Assembly: GCA_000158655.1 (NCBI GenBank)
Contig: EQ973343.1
Coordinates: forward strand, 287,942-341,270
Reading direction: 5' to 3'
Source: [Clostridium] methylpentosum DSM 5476
GTDB taxonomy: Bacteria; Bacillota; Clostridia; Oscillospirales; Ruminococcaceae
DNA: 53,329 bases
Part shown: piece after piece, positions 24,890 through 33,063 of the stretch
Layout of the letters: every line of letters starts with the position of its first letter
How positions within the stretch are numbered: the stretch's first letter is position 1
Notes under the pieces: generated by a model
Seen by the model: the letters and a program-made list of their open reading frames with translations, nothing else
Told to the model about the DNA's origin: nothing
Database searches by the model: none
Translations under genes and position numbers: made by a program

Positions 24890-25731
24890 TGAAGTGTCCT
24901 CCCTGTAATATCAACAAAAATATCATTTAATGTAGGCTCACTACTATGAATAGAAAGCAAAGAGTTTTCGGAAATTAAACTTTTTAATAACTTATCTTCT
25001 GTGGTTCTATCAAGCAGACATTCTCCGGTTTTCTCGCCTTTATCATAGTAGGTATATTGTATTTTGGCAGCTCCCCTTGACATAATCAAATTATGCGGGC
25101 TATCCAATGCACTGACTTTTCCGGCAACGATAAAGGCTACTTGGTCACATAGCTCTGTTGCGTCAAACATATTGTGAGTAGTAATGATAATCGTTTTTCC
25201 GCGTTTCTTTTCCGCAAGAATAATATCTTTCATTAAACGACTATTTGTAGGGTCAAGACCGCTTGTAGGTTCATCAAGGAATAATATATCAGGGTCATGG
25301 ACTAACGCTTTAATGAAATTCAAGCGAGAACGCATACCTTTGGAAAAGTCAGCAACTTTTTTGTCCCCGTCATTTTCCAAGCCTACCATATGCAATAATT
25401 CATCAATAGACCGAGGTTGCTTTTCATATAGAGAAGCAAAATAGGCGAGATTTTGTCGTGCTGTGAATTTCTCGTAGCAGGTTGAAAATTCAAAGTCTAC
25501 CCCAATATTTTCATAAAACTGATTTGTATGCTCCCTTATTTCTGTACCTGCAACTTTTACGCTGCCTTTATATCTTGTATTAAGCCCAGTTAAAACTTTT
25601 TGAATAGTTGATTTTCCAGCACCAGAGGGTCCTAAAAAACCAAAAATTTCTCCTCTCCCAACATGGAAACTTACATTCTCCACAAACGGTTTGTCAGTAT
25701 AGCTAAAATACAGTTTTTTTACATCAATCAT
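24886..25731 (-). CDS. ABC transporter ATP-binding protein, 281 aa
   Basis: Walker A is GPSGAGKST (residues 34-42), the signature is a variant DFSKGMRSRLNF, Walker B is DILFLDEPTSGLD, and the switch histidine is in TTHN. After the ATPase core a C-terminal extension of about 70 residues is found, as in drug-resistance exporters. It is the first gene of a five-gene operon (ATPase, two permeases, CDF, 46-aa protein). An operator with TATGAC half-sites precedes it, so the TetR protein at 25835 should control it. Confidence 0.92.
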   Translation of the reverse strand: MIDVKKLYFSYTDKPFVENVSFHVGRGEIFGFLGPSGAGKSTIQKVLTGLNTRYKGSVKVAGTEIREHTNQFYENIGVDFEFSTCYEKFTARQNLAYFASLYEKQPRSIDELLHMVGLENDGDKKVADFSKGMRSRLNFIKALVHDPDILFLDEPTSGLDPTNSRLMKDIILAEKKRGKTIIITTHNMFDATELCDQVAFIVAGKVSALDSPHNLIMSRGAAKIQYTYYDKGEKTGECLLDRTTEDKLLKSLISENSLLSIHSSEPTLNDIFVDITGRTLQ

Positions 25732-25752
25732 TATTCATTCCTCCTTTAACTT

Positions 25753-25779
25753 TATGACGTTTATAGATATATAGTCATA
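25753..25779. promoter_or_regulatory. TATGAC-N15-GTCATA operator before the ABC operon
   Basis: A perfect 6-bp dyad with 15 bp in between lies just upstream of the ATPase ribosome binding site. The same arrangement occurs before the TetR gene and before the hydrolase gene. Confidence 0.8.
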
Positions 25780-25834
25780 TAAACTGTAAAAAATTTGTTT
25801 GGCTACCTGCCTGTCAAATAACCAAACAAAATTG

Positions 25835-26422
25835 TTACTCTGCTACTACTTGCTGAATAATACCATTCACTAAAAGATTTTGTATCATATTCAGTTCTTC
25901 GTCCTCTTTGAATTGTTCCAAACAGGATAAAACAGAATACAGGGATTTTATAATAACCGTATGCGGAACCAAAAATACAACCCCTAAATCTTCCAATATC
26001 TCCAATATACGAATATCACTGTACATATGATTTTCAAAAATATCTGACGATATTTTTCTTTGCAGATAGTCCATTAAAGATAAATCAATCTGTGAAAGAA
26101 TAGGCGAAGTAATCACCCCCGTTAAACTTAGCATGATAACGTCCTTTGCTAAATCTCTATGGTTCTTATACTTTTTCTTTTTAATGGTTGTTTCTATACT
26201 TGTAAATAACTCTTTTTGTAAGCGAAAATTGATTTCAACATATAGATGTTCTTTACTGGGATAAAAAGCATAGAAAGAACCTTTTGATATGTTTACAGCA
26301 GCTACTAAATCATCAACTGTTACTTTTTTTAAGCCGTGTAATGCAAACAGCTTTTCTCCCTCTATCAAAAGTTTACTGTTTATGATTTCTTTTTCTTGTT
26401 CCGTAAATCGTGGCAAACTCAT
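25835..26422 (-). CDS. TetR-family repressor of the ABC exporter module, 195 aa
   Basis: The HTH is in LFALHGLKKVTVDDLVAAVNISKGSFYAFYPSKEHLYVEI (residues 22-61), the classical TetR pattern. The C-terminal domain would bind an unknown ligand. It sits between the hydrolase and the ABC operon, all on one strand, and each of the three has its own copy of a 27-bp dyad upstream. This makes it a local regulator of all three units, itself included. Confidence 0.9.
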   Translation of the reverse strand: MSLPRFTEQEKEIINSKLLIEGEKLFALHGLKKVTVDDLVAAVNISKGSFYAFYPSKEHLYVEINFRLQKELFTSIETTIKKKKYKNHRDLAKDVIMLSLTGVITSPILSQIDLSLMDYLQRKISSDIFENHMYSDIRILEILEDLGVVFLVPHTVIIKSLYSVLSCLEQFKEDEELNMIQNLLVNGIIQQVVAE

Positions 26423-26430
26423 AACCTCCT

Positions 26431-26457
26431 TATGACTAAAATATTTATATCGTCATG
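26431..26457. promoter_or_regulatory. TATGAC-N15-GTCATG operator before the TetR gene
   Basis: One arm differs by one base from the other two operator copies; the spacing is the same 15 bp. It lies 9 bp before the TetR start codon, covering the ribosome binding region. Confidence 0.75.
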
Positions 26458-26493
26458 AAAAGTATAACATTTACTGATTATATAATCAATATG

Positions 26494-27351
26494 CTATCCA
26501 AGATATTTATGCAAGGTAGCTTCCAATGCGTTTATTGTAGTGTCCGTGTCCTCATTAAAAATCATGTGACGATTAAGCTCTAAAGCAAGTAATTCCTTTT
26601 GCGGCGCATGGATTAAATCAAATACTTTGTTGGTATAATCAAAGCTAAAAAGCGGGTCGCCTTTGGCTGTAATTAAAATAACAGGACATTGTATTGAGCC
26701 GTTCTCCAAGCACGATAAGTCAGCATTAAATAAACTGGCGACAAATCTTAAAGGATAATATGGTAAAAGCATAGGGTCGTTTAAGCAATCTTGTTTTGCC
26801 TGTTCGCTATAAAATACTTTGTCATAGTCTAAATAAGCGTCTCCCGGAACCTTGTAGTTAGGCAACAACTTTCCGCCCACACGAAAGCCCCACTGTATCA
26901 GCCCCATAAAACGGTGTGTCCATGCAGGATACTTTGTTAAGCTCATAGTTTCTTTTAGTGTAGTCAGCATGATATTATGTGGAAAAACGGCTTTTAATCT
27001 TGTGTCCCTACCTGCCGCCATTGCAGCTAAAATCCCGCCTTGACTGGAACCCATGATAGCTATGTTTTCACCGAAATTTTCTATTCCGTAAGTTGTTGCG
27101 TCATATACATTATGCAACATATCTTCCATTGTATAATTTTTTTTGATTTTAGGGCTTTTTCCGTGTGAAAGATAGTGAACACCTATTATATTAAACCCTC
27201 TTTCGCTCAATCCACATAGAAAATTCTCATACATGAGAGGGTGTGACATAGTACCCGGCAAAAAAACAATGGTAGGACTACTTCTTTCTGTATACCAAAT
27301 AGAAAGTGTTATCGGAACATTATTTGAAGAAATGCCAACTTCTTTATACAT
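26494..27351 (-). CDS. Alpha/beta hydrolase, 285 aa
   Basis: The nucleophile elbow is GSSQGG with S103; the acid is probably in the AKGDPLF segment near 234 and the histidine in NRHMIF near 263. The oxyanion region is FLPGTMSH. AGGAGGTATGGTGT precedes the ATG. Such enzymes cleave esters, lactones or similar bonds. Being under the same operator as an ABC exporter, it may inactivate the compound that the exporter removes; this is inference. Confidence 0.88.
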   Translation of the reverse strand: MYKEVGISSNNVPITLSIWYTERSSPTIVFLPGTMSHPLMYENFLCGLSERGFNIIGVHYLSHGKSPKIKKNYTMEDMLHNVYDATTYGIENFGENIAIMGSSQGGILAAMAAGRDTRLKAVFPHNIMLTTLKETMSLTKYPAWTHRFMGLIQWGFRVGGKLLPNYKVPGDAYLDYDKVFYSEQAKQDCLNDPMLLPYYPLRFVASLFNADLSCLENGSIQCPVILITAKGDPLFSFDYTNKVFDLIHAPQKELLALELNRHMIFNEDTDTTINALEATLHKYLG

Positions 27352-27366
27352 ACACCATACCTCCTA

Positions 27367-27393
27367 TATGACTAATTTGATTTTATAGTCATA
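27367..27393. promoter_or_regulatory. TATGAC-N15-GTCATA operator before the hydrolase
   Basis: A perfect dyad, extended by TA on the inner side of both arms (TATGACTA ... TAGTCATA), 15 bp upstream of the hydrolase start codon. Confidence 0.8.
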
Positions 27394-27517
27394 TTATAGC
27401 TTATTGCAAGCAGAAAGTCAATAGCTATAAATATATGATTTCGGGTAAAATTGTCAAGAAAGATTTCATTGCTTAAAATACAATGAAATAGCTTGTCAGT
27501 GCAGTACATTTGCTACA

Positions 27518-27552
27518 GAAAAGGCAGACTATATCCGAAAATAAAGCCTGCC
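27518..27552 (-). terminator. Terminator after the orf13 remnant
   Basis: On the minus strand GGCAGGCT pairs with AGTCTGCC (one G-T pair), followed by TTTTCTG. It separates the orf14-orf13 remnant from the hydrolase module. Confidence 0.6.
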
Positions 27553-27563
27553 AACAAAATGTC

Positions 27564-28172
27564 TTACATAATAATCTTCCAGTTACTATCCTTATATAGT
27601 ACAAGCTCATACTGCGAAACTAAAGTTGCCTTTGTCTGATTATCAAGGAATTTCACGGCAACTTTGACTTTCACATTGCCCCCGTCTTTTGTAAAGACTG
27701 GGTTTATCAATTCAGAATAAAGATAGTCCCTGCCGATAGGTTCAAGTACATTATCAGATACATAATAAGCAAGCTCTTTTTCCGTCGCTGTTGGGTACAG
27801 CTTAAAGAATGTTTCCAAAAATGAAGTAGCGTCATTTATGGTATCAGCGTCCACACTTGCGCCTGCTTCTGGTGTCTTTGGCTCATAGTCCGATTTTTCG
27901 ATTGTTGGTGCAAGCGTAGGGTTCTGTATGATTACCATATCCCCGTCAACGTCCACATAGACTTTTACCGTATAGGTTGCCTTGACTGCTGTTGTCTGTT
28001 CTCCCTCTTTTATCTGCTGATCTACTTCGTAGGTAGCAGAAAAAGTGTCCGTTCCTGACTGTTCGATATTCCAAACAATCACATCTGTAACCGTGGAACT
28101 GGTCGGTATATCGGTTCTAATGGTATCAACATTCAAGTCCTGCAATTTCTTTGTTAGATAACCGCTGATTGC
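27564..28172 (-). pseudogene. Remnant of a second orf13 (TcpC-like) gene
   Basis: From TMQAISGYLTKKLQDLNVDTIRT to the C-terminus it is nearly identical to the intact orf13 at 33064-33966. The first 95 or so residues, with the membrane anchor, are missing. The break joins it to the orf14 remnant through a short shared GC-TGC sequence. Without the anchor it cannot be a working transfer component. Confidence 0.85.
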
Positions 28173-28887
28173 CTGCATGGTACATCTGATTATTTCCCAC
28201 ATAGATACCGACGTGCGTTACATACGAACCAGCGTTATAGGTTGAATGGAAAAAGACCAACTCCCCAGCTTTTGCCTGCGATAAAGGGATATGCTGGGTT
28301 GCGTCATACTGTGTTTGTGCCGTTCTCGGTAAGTAGATACCAGCTTTTCCATAGCACCATTGCACAAGTCCGCTACAATCAAAGGAAGTGTTGGGATTGC
28401 TTCCCCCAAACACATATTTCCACCCTTGATACTTCAACGCTTCATTCATTACCTTTTGTGCCAGTTCCCCCGACACCTGCGGAACAGTTAAATACTGATT
28501 GACTAATTCCACATAAAACATATTTCCATAGCCATACCGCCAGCCCCCGTTCTTTGCAACGGCTATCGGGTTGGCGTAGGTTACTTTCTTTCCACCCGAT
28601 TTCTCACGGGCGAAGCTCTCTGCAAGATTAAAAGTGTGCTTTTTCCCTTTTCCTGCCACATAGCCCACATAACCCCCGCCATAGTTGTAAGATTGTATCG
28701 CTACATTCAAATCGTCGATACCTTGATTTTTACAGGAAGAAAGCAGGGACGCAAAATACTTACACCCCTGCTTGATTGAGCTTTCCGTGTCTAAGGAATT
28801 AGGCGGTAGTCCCAGACTTTCTGAACTCTGCATGACATCTTCTGCCGTACCACCACTTTCTACTTGAGTGGCATCTGCAAATATCAC
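28173..28887 (-). pseudogene. Remnant of a second orf14 (NlpC/P60) gene
   Basis: The frame matches the intact orf14 at 33986-34990 from QVESGGTAEDVM to NQMYHAG. It lacks the signal/anchor part and the end of the lysozyme-like domain's start, beginning with an unrelated MIFADAT, and at its 3' end runs out of frame into orf13 sequence. The NlpC/P60 cysteine (FDCSGLVQW) is still there. The pair is a leftover of a recombination between two Tn916-type elements. Confidence 0.85.
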
Positions 28888-28974
28888 AGAAGTAAAACTA
28901 TCGGGTGGAAAACATACACTTTTTTCTTAATAAGATAACTCTTAAAAAGTTGAATTGTGGATAACTCAAATATA

Positions 28975-29008
28975 AGAAAAGCCCAGACGAGAGTCCGGGA
29001 CTTTGTCT
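28975..29008 (-). terminator. Terminator-like hairpin before the orf14 remnant
   Basis: On the minus strand AAAGTCCCGGAC pairs with GTCTGGGCTTT, followed by TCTTATATTTG. It would stop transcription from the DUF3788/leader side. Confidence 0.55.
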
Positions 29009-29093
29009 ACAGCCTGAGGTACCTTATTTTTAAGGTACCCTTATCGTTTTATTTTTATAATATACTCTCTGACGAATCCAAATTCCTATTAAA

Positions 29094-29133
29094 TGAAAAA
29101 AGCCCGCACAAAACATATAGTTTGTACGAGCCT
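29094..29133 (-). terminator. Attenuator-type terminator, second leader unit
   Basis: On the minus strand GGCTCGTACAAACTAT pairs with ATGTTTTGTGCGGGC imperfectly, followed by TTTTTTC. It is the same element as at 19220-19258. Confidence 0.75.
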
Positions 29134-29171
29134 TTAAAGCTGTATTGCATTCAATTTTTAGTAAAGCTTTA

Positions 29172-29216
29172 TTAGATTGTATTTGATTGTGTGGAATTGT
29201 ACTTAAATCTTTCCAT
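29172..29216 (-). CDS. Leader peptide MERFKYNSTQSNTI
   Basis: A 14-codon frame with AGGGGGC at the proper distance. It keeps the start, length, the RF.YNS core and the final isoleucine of the copy at 19295-19339. Downstream stands the matching terminator. Confidence 0.55.
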   Translation of the reverse strand: MERFKYNSTQSNTI

Positions 29217-29333
29217 AACGCAAGCCCCCTAAAGTACTTTCTTAAGTATCTAAAAATCTCATTTCCCATAATTATATAGGTTACTTGTCTCAACGATAAT
29301 ACCTTGAGATTACGTATGTGAAAAATATTTTTA

Positions 29334-29768
29334 TTACGGTTTTACACATTTTATGGCATAACGAATTTCAATAAGCCTTAATACATCTTGATATACATTA
29401 TTTTTAGATTTTAAGTCTATCATAAGCCACCTTTGTCCATTTCCCTCTCTAGTGTTACGATAAATTTCCTGTACATATTCAGAAAGCCTAGGTAACAAGT
29501 TTTCAACATCTTCTTTCTCTTTATTACCTACAACCACCAATACAGTAAAGTAGTTCTTCTTCGGATAGACAACACACAATGATTTCCCAGATTTTTTAAA
29601 CTTTACGTTCCAACCTCGTGCCCAGACATCTTTACTGTATTCGATTTTGCAAACTGCTTTATATTCATTGTTCATATGCTGATACAACTCATCAAATGCA
29701 GAGTTTTCAATATAAACGCTTATTTCACTAATATTAGGTACATAATTTATATCTTTTATGTTTATCAC
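29334..29768 (-). CDS. DUF3788 family protein, 144 aa
   Basis: The core KDVWARGWNVKFKKSGKSLCVVYPKKNYFTVLVVVG and the C-terminal GQRWLMIDLKSKNNVYQDVLRLIEIR follow the DUF3788 pattern, an alpha/beta domain of unknown function that is common in cargo of clostridial elements. Translation starts at a GTG with AAAGGAGGG upstream. A second, distant family member is at 47016-47429, and the 3' end of a third is fossilised at 22364-22402. Confidence 0.78.
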   Translation of the reverse strand: MINIKDINYVPNISEISVYIENSAFDELYQHMNNEYKAVCKIEYSKDVWARGWNVKFKKSGKSLCVVYPKKNYFTVLVVVGNKEKEDVENLLPRLSEYVQEIYRNTREGNGQRWLMIDLKSKNNVYQDVLRLIEIRYAIKCVKP

Positions 29769-29845
29769 AACGGACTATGCCCTCCTTTATAAGCTTTCTA
29801 TTTCCTTTTTATTACGTCAGATAATTCCTATTTAGCATTTACTGT

Positions 29846-30757
29846 TTACACAGGAATTATCCATATTTCCATATAATTAATCTCTGCATTTCCTTTGTAA
29901 TATTTTTCTGCCATGAATGGCTTTGTAACCAAATTATGATTTGGAAGCCAAGTTTCAAACAGATACTTATTTGCTTGATTTAAAGCAGTAGTAACAAGTT
30001 CTTCAAAAGATTCTGCCTCAATTTTGCATACAATATACTCACCTGCTGGTAATGTATGTTGTACCATATTTTTAGGACATACATCTGTTGATGAAACCAT
30101 ACCTCCTGCAAAGTAAAGGAATGTTCCTTTATCTGGACTTGCTAAGTGAGATACACCAAGTTCAATATCATTGTTAAAAATGGCATTTTCGGTTTGCAGT
30201 TTCTTTGCATGGAATTCGCGCCATAGCTGACCTGGAACATCAATTCCTGTACTTTCTCCAGCAGGAATTTGTTCAGCAATATTTACTATTTTTTCAAAAC
30301 CAAAATATGTTTCATTTGTTCTTAATGTTTTTCTTTGAATTTCCAAAACAATATTTCCTACAATCAATGGGACATTTTCATCAATCATGATATAACGTGA
30401 AGAAAGTTCTGGCTTGTCAAATGTATTTAACATAGGAACATTCTTTCTGTATTCATCGGGAGTAATATGGTAAACTTCTTTAAATGCTCTTGTGAAGTTA
30501 GCATGGTCTGAAAATCCATATTTTAAAGCTATGTCTAATATTCTTTCCTCTGAATTATTCAATTCTGCTATTACCATTGCTAAACGGCGAAGTTTGATAT
30601 ACTCTTGAACTGATTTCTTAACTAACCTTTTAAACAAGCGTTGGTAATAAAATGTAGAAAGACAGGCAATTTCCGCCAGTTTCTCTGTTTCGATTTTCTC
30701 ACTTAAATGTTGTTCAATATAGTTTAATGACATTTCAATATTTTCATATGCGTACAT
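29846..30757 (-). CDS. AraC-family regulator with GyrI-like effector domain, 303 aa
   Basis: Residues 5-105 carry the double helix-turn-helix of AraC/XylS (LAEIACLSTFYYQRLFKRLVKKSVQEYIKLRRL and ILDIALKYGFSDHANFTRAFKEVYHITPDEYRK). Residues 115-303 form a GyrI/SOUL-like effector domain (TGIDVPGQLWREF to MEIWIIPV). Such one-component activators respond to small hydrophobic compounds. AAGGAGGTACTGAT precedes the ATG. No target is fixed by position; the DUF3788 gene follows. Confidence 0.9.
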   Translation of the reverse strand: MYAYENIEMSLNYIEQHLSEKIETEKLAEIACLSTFYYQRLFKRLVKKSVQEYIKLRRLAMVIAELNNSEERILDIALKYGFSDHANFTRAFKEVYHITPDEYRKNVPMLNTFDKPELSSRYIMIDENVPLIVGNIVLEIQRKTLRTNETYFGFEKIVNIAEQIPAGESTGIDVPGQLWREFHAKKLQTENAIFNNDIELGVSHLASPDKGTFLYFAGGMVSSTDVCPKNMVQHTLPAGEYIVCKIEAESFEELVTTALNQANKYLFETWLPNHNLVTKPFMAEKYYKGNAEINYMEIWIIPV

Positions 30758-30905
30758 ATCAGTACCTCCTTGTATAAATTATAATCAAAGTATACATGAA
30801 AATTTTTTGTATAGCTTGTCGCACAATGCCATTATCTTATAAGAAATCAAAAGATATAAAAAACCAATTTTGTCTATATGGTAACTTTTATTTCTTTGGT
30901 ACTTT

Positions 30906-31019
30906 TTAATGAGCCATATCTAATAAATTCATCACATATCTTTTAATGCTTTTCGTATCATAGACCTTTGGAACTGTATTGTTCATTGCTTCGCCAATCG
31001 TCGCTTCAATATTAGCCAT
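30906..31019 (-). CDS. Possible 37-aa peptide overlapping the GNAT gene end
   Basis: The frame starts at an ATG inside the last codons of the acetyltransferase gene and runs to a TAA at 30906. It has a basic, helical look (KSIKRYVMNLLDMAH) and no recognisable domain. There is no strong ribosome site. It may be the tail of a lost gene or a coupled small protein. Confidence 0.35.
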   Translation of the reverse strand: MANIEATIGEAMNNTVPKVYDTKSIKRYVMNLLDMAH

Positions 31020-31575
31020 AGCACCACCTAGTGATATAATCAGATTTTAAAATTCCATATAGGTAGTAGTCGCAATAGGTATTTACCATTTTCCCCCCTC
31101 GAATATGTCCTTCCCTTTGAAAACCGACTTTCTCCAATGTCTTGTAAGAAGCATGATTTAAAATATGCACATCTGTCCATATTTTTTGTAATTCTGTTTT
31201 TGAAAAACAAAATTCAATTACGTTTTTCAACACTTCACTCATTAGTCCATTACCTTGATAATGCTTAGAAAGTCTGAAAGCCACTTTTGCCATTCTATTA
31301 TTTTCAATAAGATATATCCATATTTCACCAATCACTTTGCTATCTTGTTTATGGACAATACCCCAATGAAAACTTTTAGTAGATTTTTTTGACTTATCAA
31401 AGAGTAATTCTGGATTTTTTTCGCTTTTTGAAGGACGTTTCCCCCAATACTCGTATAAAGAAATATCACTAATCCATTCTTTCAAATCATCTATGTCATT
31501 TTTATTCATTGTTCTTAAAATAAGATGTTCTGTTTCAATTACTGGTTTTTCAAAAATGTAGTCCTGCAAACTCAT
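31012..31575 (-). CDS. GNAT N-acetyltransferase (RimJ/RimL type), 187 aa
   Basis: The opening ETEHLILRTMNKNDIDDLKEWI, IGEIWIYLIENNRMAKVAFRLSKHYQGNGLMSEVLKNVI with the acetyl-CoA-binding pattern, and NHASYKTLEKVGFQREGHIR are landmarks of this GNAT branch, which acetylates protein N-termini or small amines. It begins 13 bp after TrmO and shares a MerR-type promoter with it. Confidence 0.9.
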   Translation of the reverse strand: MSLQDYIFEKPVIETEHLILRTMNKNDIDDLKEWISDISLYEYWGKRPSKSEKNPELLFDKSKKSTKSFHWGIVHKQDSKVIGEIWIYLIENNRMAKVAFRLSKHYQGNGLMSEVLKNVIEFCFSKTELQKIWTDVHILNHASYKTLEKVGFQREGHIRGGKMVNTYCDYYLYGILKSDYITRWCYG

Positions 31576-31588
31576 GGTTCATCACTCC

Positions 31589-32065
31589 TTAAAAATTGAA
31601 TTCGCTTTCCCATGCAAAAGAAGCAGATTCTTCTAAGCTGTGAGGCCAATGACTACACCAATCTGGAACTTGCGGATTTTCCACTCTATCCAAACTCGGC
31701 GTGTATGGTTTAATATCCAAGATAGGCGTTTTGTCATTAGCGTCAATATAAGCAATTTGTATCAGCCCACTCATATAATCAATATCGATAATTTCTACTG
31801 CTGATAAAGCAATCGGATTTGGGCGTACTGGCGACCTTGTTGCAAAAATCCCCATTTTCTCTGGAGCTTTTTTATAAGGTTGGTCTGTTTCCAATACGCT
31901 TCTAAAATCCGCATTGTCAAAATCGCTGAACCACCATAAAACATTGATATGACTGAATCCGTCTAATTCCTTTAATGCTGGAATATATGGTGCTTCTAGT
32001 TGAATGAAAGCACCTTTTTCATTGTTGCAGATAGTACCTATTGAATTTACTTTATAAGTTGTCAT
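31589..32065 (-). CDS. trmO: TrmO-like tRNA methyltransferase (TsaA family), 158 aa
   Basis: The central motif MGIFATRSPVRPNPIALSAVEI and DANDKTPILDIKPYTPSLDRV are diagnostic for the TsaA/TrmO family. TrmO methylates the N6-threonylcarbamoyladenosine at position 37 of certain tRNAs, using S-adenosylmethionine. Stand-alone copies in mobile cargo may act on other substrates. It is the first gene behind a 19-bp-spacer promoter. Confidence 0.88.
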   Translation of the reverse strand: MTTYKVNSIGTICNNEKGAFIQLEAPYIPALKELDGFSHINVLWWFSDFDNADFRSVLETDQPYKKAPEKMGIFATRSPVRPNPIALSAVEIIDIDYMSGLIQIAYIDANDKTPILDIKPYTPSLDRVENPQVPDWCSHWPHSLEESASFAWESEFNF

Positions 32066-32098
32066 TATATTTTCCTCCGTTTTCTTCTTGATAAATAA

Positions 32099-32129
32099 AC
32101 GATAAACCTTAACACCATGTTAAAGTCAA
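32099..32129 (-). promoter_or_regulatory. MerR-type promoter with 19-bp spacer
   Basis: On the minus strand TTGACT (32124-32129) and TATCGT (32099-32104) are 19 bp apart. The dyad TTAACA-tgg-TGTTAA sits in the centre of the spacer. This long spacer with a central dyad is the signature of promoters activated by MerR proteins. Confidence 0.75.
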
Positions 32130-32145
32130 GGCAGATTATCATTTT

Positions 32146-32961
32146 TTACAAGAGATTTTCTAAAGGAATTTGGATTTCTGTTAGATAGTTCTCTGGATTT
32201 TTATCGTTCCACGGTCCACGATGAACTATTTGACGGCTTGAACCTTTCATCTTATATTGACTGTTTTCTTGAAGCCATTTAGCAAATGAACGATAAGCAT
32301 AAGAAATATTAGAAAAATCTCCATATACCATAGTACAAGCCATCATAGAAACTGGTTCGGTAAAACGAAACTTAAAATCACCTGTAGCTTTTCCTATTTT
32401 ATTTACAATGGCACATAATTCTACATCAACATCTTTTTCTTTATATTCTTCATTGTGATATATTGAGAATGTTTCATCAGAAATATTTATTTTATTTTCT
32501 TTAGCAAAAGCAGAGAGTTCTTTCCAGAGTTCGCCCTCATAATAATAATTTGGTATTTCTTTTCTTAAAGATAAAACGCAATAACTCGGTATCTCTTTTA
32601 TGGTTATGTTAAAATACAATTCACTTTTGCCATGTAACACTTCTTTTTTAGCAATCTCAATTTTCTTTAGTTTTTCTTGTTCTTTTTGTATATTATCCAT
32701 AATTTCAATAGACTTTTTATCAAGCTGTTCTATAATGGCATTATTACTGCAATCAAGGGCTAATGCAATTTCAGCGACATTGAAGCCACTATCACGTAAA
32801 TATATAATTCTATTTAAAGTTGAGATTTGTTCTGCTAAATACATACGATATCCAGTTAATGAATCAACTTTAGCAGGTTTTAACAAACCCATTTCATCAT
32901 AATAACGCAACATTCGAGTAGAAACTTGTGTCAATTTTGAAAACTCACCAATTTTGAACAT
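32146..32961 (-). CDS. MerR-family activator with GyrI-like effector domain, 271 aa
   Basis: Residues 1-70 form the MerR winged helix (KIGEFSKLTQVSTRMLRYYDEMGLLKPAKVDSLTGYRMY). A coiled coil follows (about 75-112), then a GyrI-like ligand domain as in BmrR-type regulators of drug response. Its gene ends just upstream of a MerR-type promoter, so the TrmO/GNAT pair is its likely target. A possible own promoter is TTGAAG-17-TATAAT upstream of the start codon. Confidence 0.9.
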   Translation of the reverse strand: MFKIGEFSKLTQVSTRMLRYYDEMGLLKPAKVDSLTGYRMYLAEQISTLNRIIYLRDSGFNVAEIALALDCSNNAIIEQLDKKSIEIMDNIQKEQEKLKKIEIAKKEVLHGKSELYFNITIKEIPSYCVLSLRKEIPNYYYEGELWKELSAFAKENKINISDETFSIYHNEEYKEKDVDVELCAIVNKIGKATGDFKFRFTEPVSMMACTMVYGDFSNISYAYRSFAKWLQENSQYKMKGSSRQIVHRGPWNDKNPENYLTEIQIPLENLL

Positions 32962-33017
32962 TTTATCCCTCCATTCATGTACCTAATTATAATTATTGAT
33001 TATTGATACTTCAATAT

Positions 33018-33054
33018 GAAAAGGGCTTGCACACTATAATTATGATACAAGCCC
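33018..33054 (-). terminator. Terminator after orf13
   Basis: On the minus strand GGGCTTG pairs with CAAGCCC across an 18-nt loop, followed by TTTTC. It ends the transfer operon before the cargo. Confidence 0.7.
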
Positions 33055-33063
33055 ATTTCCATG

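Noticed and set aside
19100-33060. tet(M) or another known ribosomal protection gene in the ICE cargo
   Set aside because: No such gene is present in the cargo region; the resistance role of the exporter and hydrolase is unproven.
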